From contig JAQGBZ010000088.1 of assembly GCA_034687125.1 (NCBI GenBank), positions 1-64,000 on the forward strand: a DNA stretch of 64,000 nucleotides. Direction: 5' to 3'. Below the pieces are notes generated by a model, which searched no databases, was not told the DNA's origin, and saw only the letters and a program-made list of their open reading frames with translations. The DNA comes from Neelides folsomi. Taxonomy: Eukaryota > Arthropoda > Collembola > Neelipleona > Neelidae. Made by a program: the position numbers and the translations under genes. Shown in pieces: positions 63,270-64,000 of the stretch (position 1 is the first letter of the stretch; each line of letters begins with the position of its first letter).

Positions 63270-64000
63270 ATTGAAGCGGGATTAATGGGTTACCCTCAAA
63301 GCCTCCCCCAACTATGGGCTCTATGCAAATGGGAGAGCAATGAGGAGCTAATGGGACACTTGACACTCGAAGGCTCATTAGAATTCTGGCCCTCGCCACA
63401 AAGTTGGGATGTGCGAAGGTTCTCACTTTCAAGTGTCCTTGCCGGACCGCCGAACTTCACCCAACTAGCGACGGGCCTCTTTGGCAAAGTATCGCATGGG
63501 AGGAAGCAGTTCATATTCTTCCAGTCTGTCAATATTTATTTTAACTTCCTCTCCGAGAGGAATTCGGAGCTCGGCAGAGCTCGGCAAGCCTTTCTTCAAA
63601 TACTTTTCCCCATTCAATTACCCACAAATGGAGATCCTTCCGAGGGTGACTCAAAACCAGGAGTCTCTCCATCGGCTTCCTCAACACCATTTATAAATTA
63701 TGGGGCACGCAAGGAGGAGGAAATCCCCAATTACTCAATGGCAGCCCGAGAATAATCGGTCCTATGACGGAGGCGGGAACCAACACACGTTTCAGAACCG
63801 CGCTTCTTCCCCATTGTCGCTTCTCAAGAGACCATTTGTGGGTCTTTGGAGTGGGATAATGATCTTCTCATTAAAGGAAGGGATCGATGAAAGATTGGCA
63901 ATCAGCAGGGGATCAATTCCAATATGACCATCTCGGAACTACGTCTTTCCAAAGGCATGCGAGCCATGTTGTCGGACATCATTGTAAATTTTTTCGAGTC
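63270..64000. other. Right edge, upstream of the receptor exons
   Basis: The missing 5' exon or promoter of the receptor may lie here or beyond the window. A 156-codon plus-strand open frame (63285-63755) has no recognisable domain and overlaps GC-rich sequence; I do not call it a gene. Confidence 0.35.

Noticed and set aside
63285-63755. 156-codon plus-strand open frame at the right edge
   Set aside because: No recognisable domain or promoter; GC-rich sequence makes long open frames common here.

Overview
This is a eukaryotic nuclear window, almost certainly from an arthropod and perhaps a crustacean. Genes are split by GT-AG introns, some only 47-49 bp long. Every recognised protein is an animal housekeeping or signalling protein. 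The ACE-like peptidase has the HHELGH form that I associate with arthropod members, but species and order cannot be fixed from the sequence. I rebuilt exon-intron structures by hand, checking at each junction that the reading phase is kept and that GT and AG borders are present.

Layout. A 41-bp minisatellite (138-329) precedes a TMX1-type ER thioredoxin (+, 1145-2488). A gene-poor AT-rich stretch follows. It hides a two-exon gene for a 103-residue secreted peptide with six cysteines (-, 5594-5168), with a possible TATA-driven leader near 8.2 kb. From 15.4 to 11.2 kb lie three minus-strand genes I do not recognise: a Tyr/Ser/Thr-rich protein, a basic 184-residue protein, and a Pro/Glu-rich acidic protein. 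From 27.2 to 16.4 kb is a 17-exon TOGARAM/crescerin-like gene (-). MTIF2, mitochondrial initiation factor 2 (-, 31597-27658), lies upstream of it and is head-to-head with SRPRA, the SRP receptor alpha subunit (+, 32052-34243). MEMO1 (+, 34914-36361) comes next. An SLC16-family transporter (+, up to 45986) has two candidate first exons and a very large central loop. It converges on an ACE-family peptidase (-, 53562-48354). The right end carries a class B/adhesion-like seven-helix receptor (-, 63221 down to about 54012), whose 5' and 3' ends are not fully resolved.

How the genes relate. This is ordinary metazoan gene order, not an operon-type pathway. MTIF2 and SRPRA share an upstream region of about 450 bp. 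MTIF2 serves mitochondrial translation, and SRPRA and TMX1 act at the ER. ACE, the receptor and the hidden peptide could all belong to peptide signalling, but nothing in the sequence links them functionally. Repeats are modest: one minisatellite, two inverted-repeat elements in MTIF2 introns, and simple repeats. I saw no tRNA, rRNA, CRISPR, viral or recognisable transposase gene.

Most notable points: the small six-cysteine secreted peptide; an ACE homologue that keeps its zinc and catalytic residues but has lost all three residues that normally anchor the substrate C-terminus; an SLC16 transporter lacking the proton-coupling Lys and Asp, with possible intronic polyadenylation in its loop; a TOGARAM protein with only two visible TOG domains; and a class B-like receptor with a short ectodomain and no visible GPS motif.
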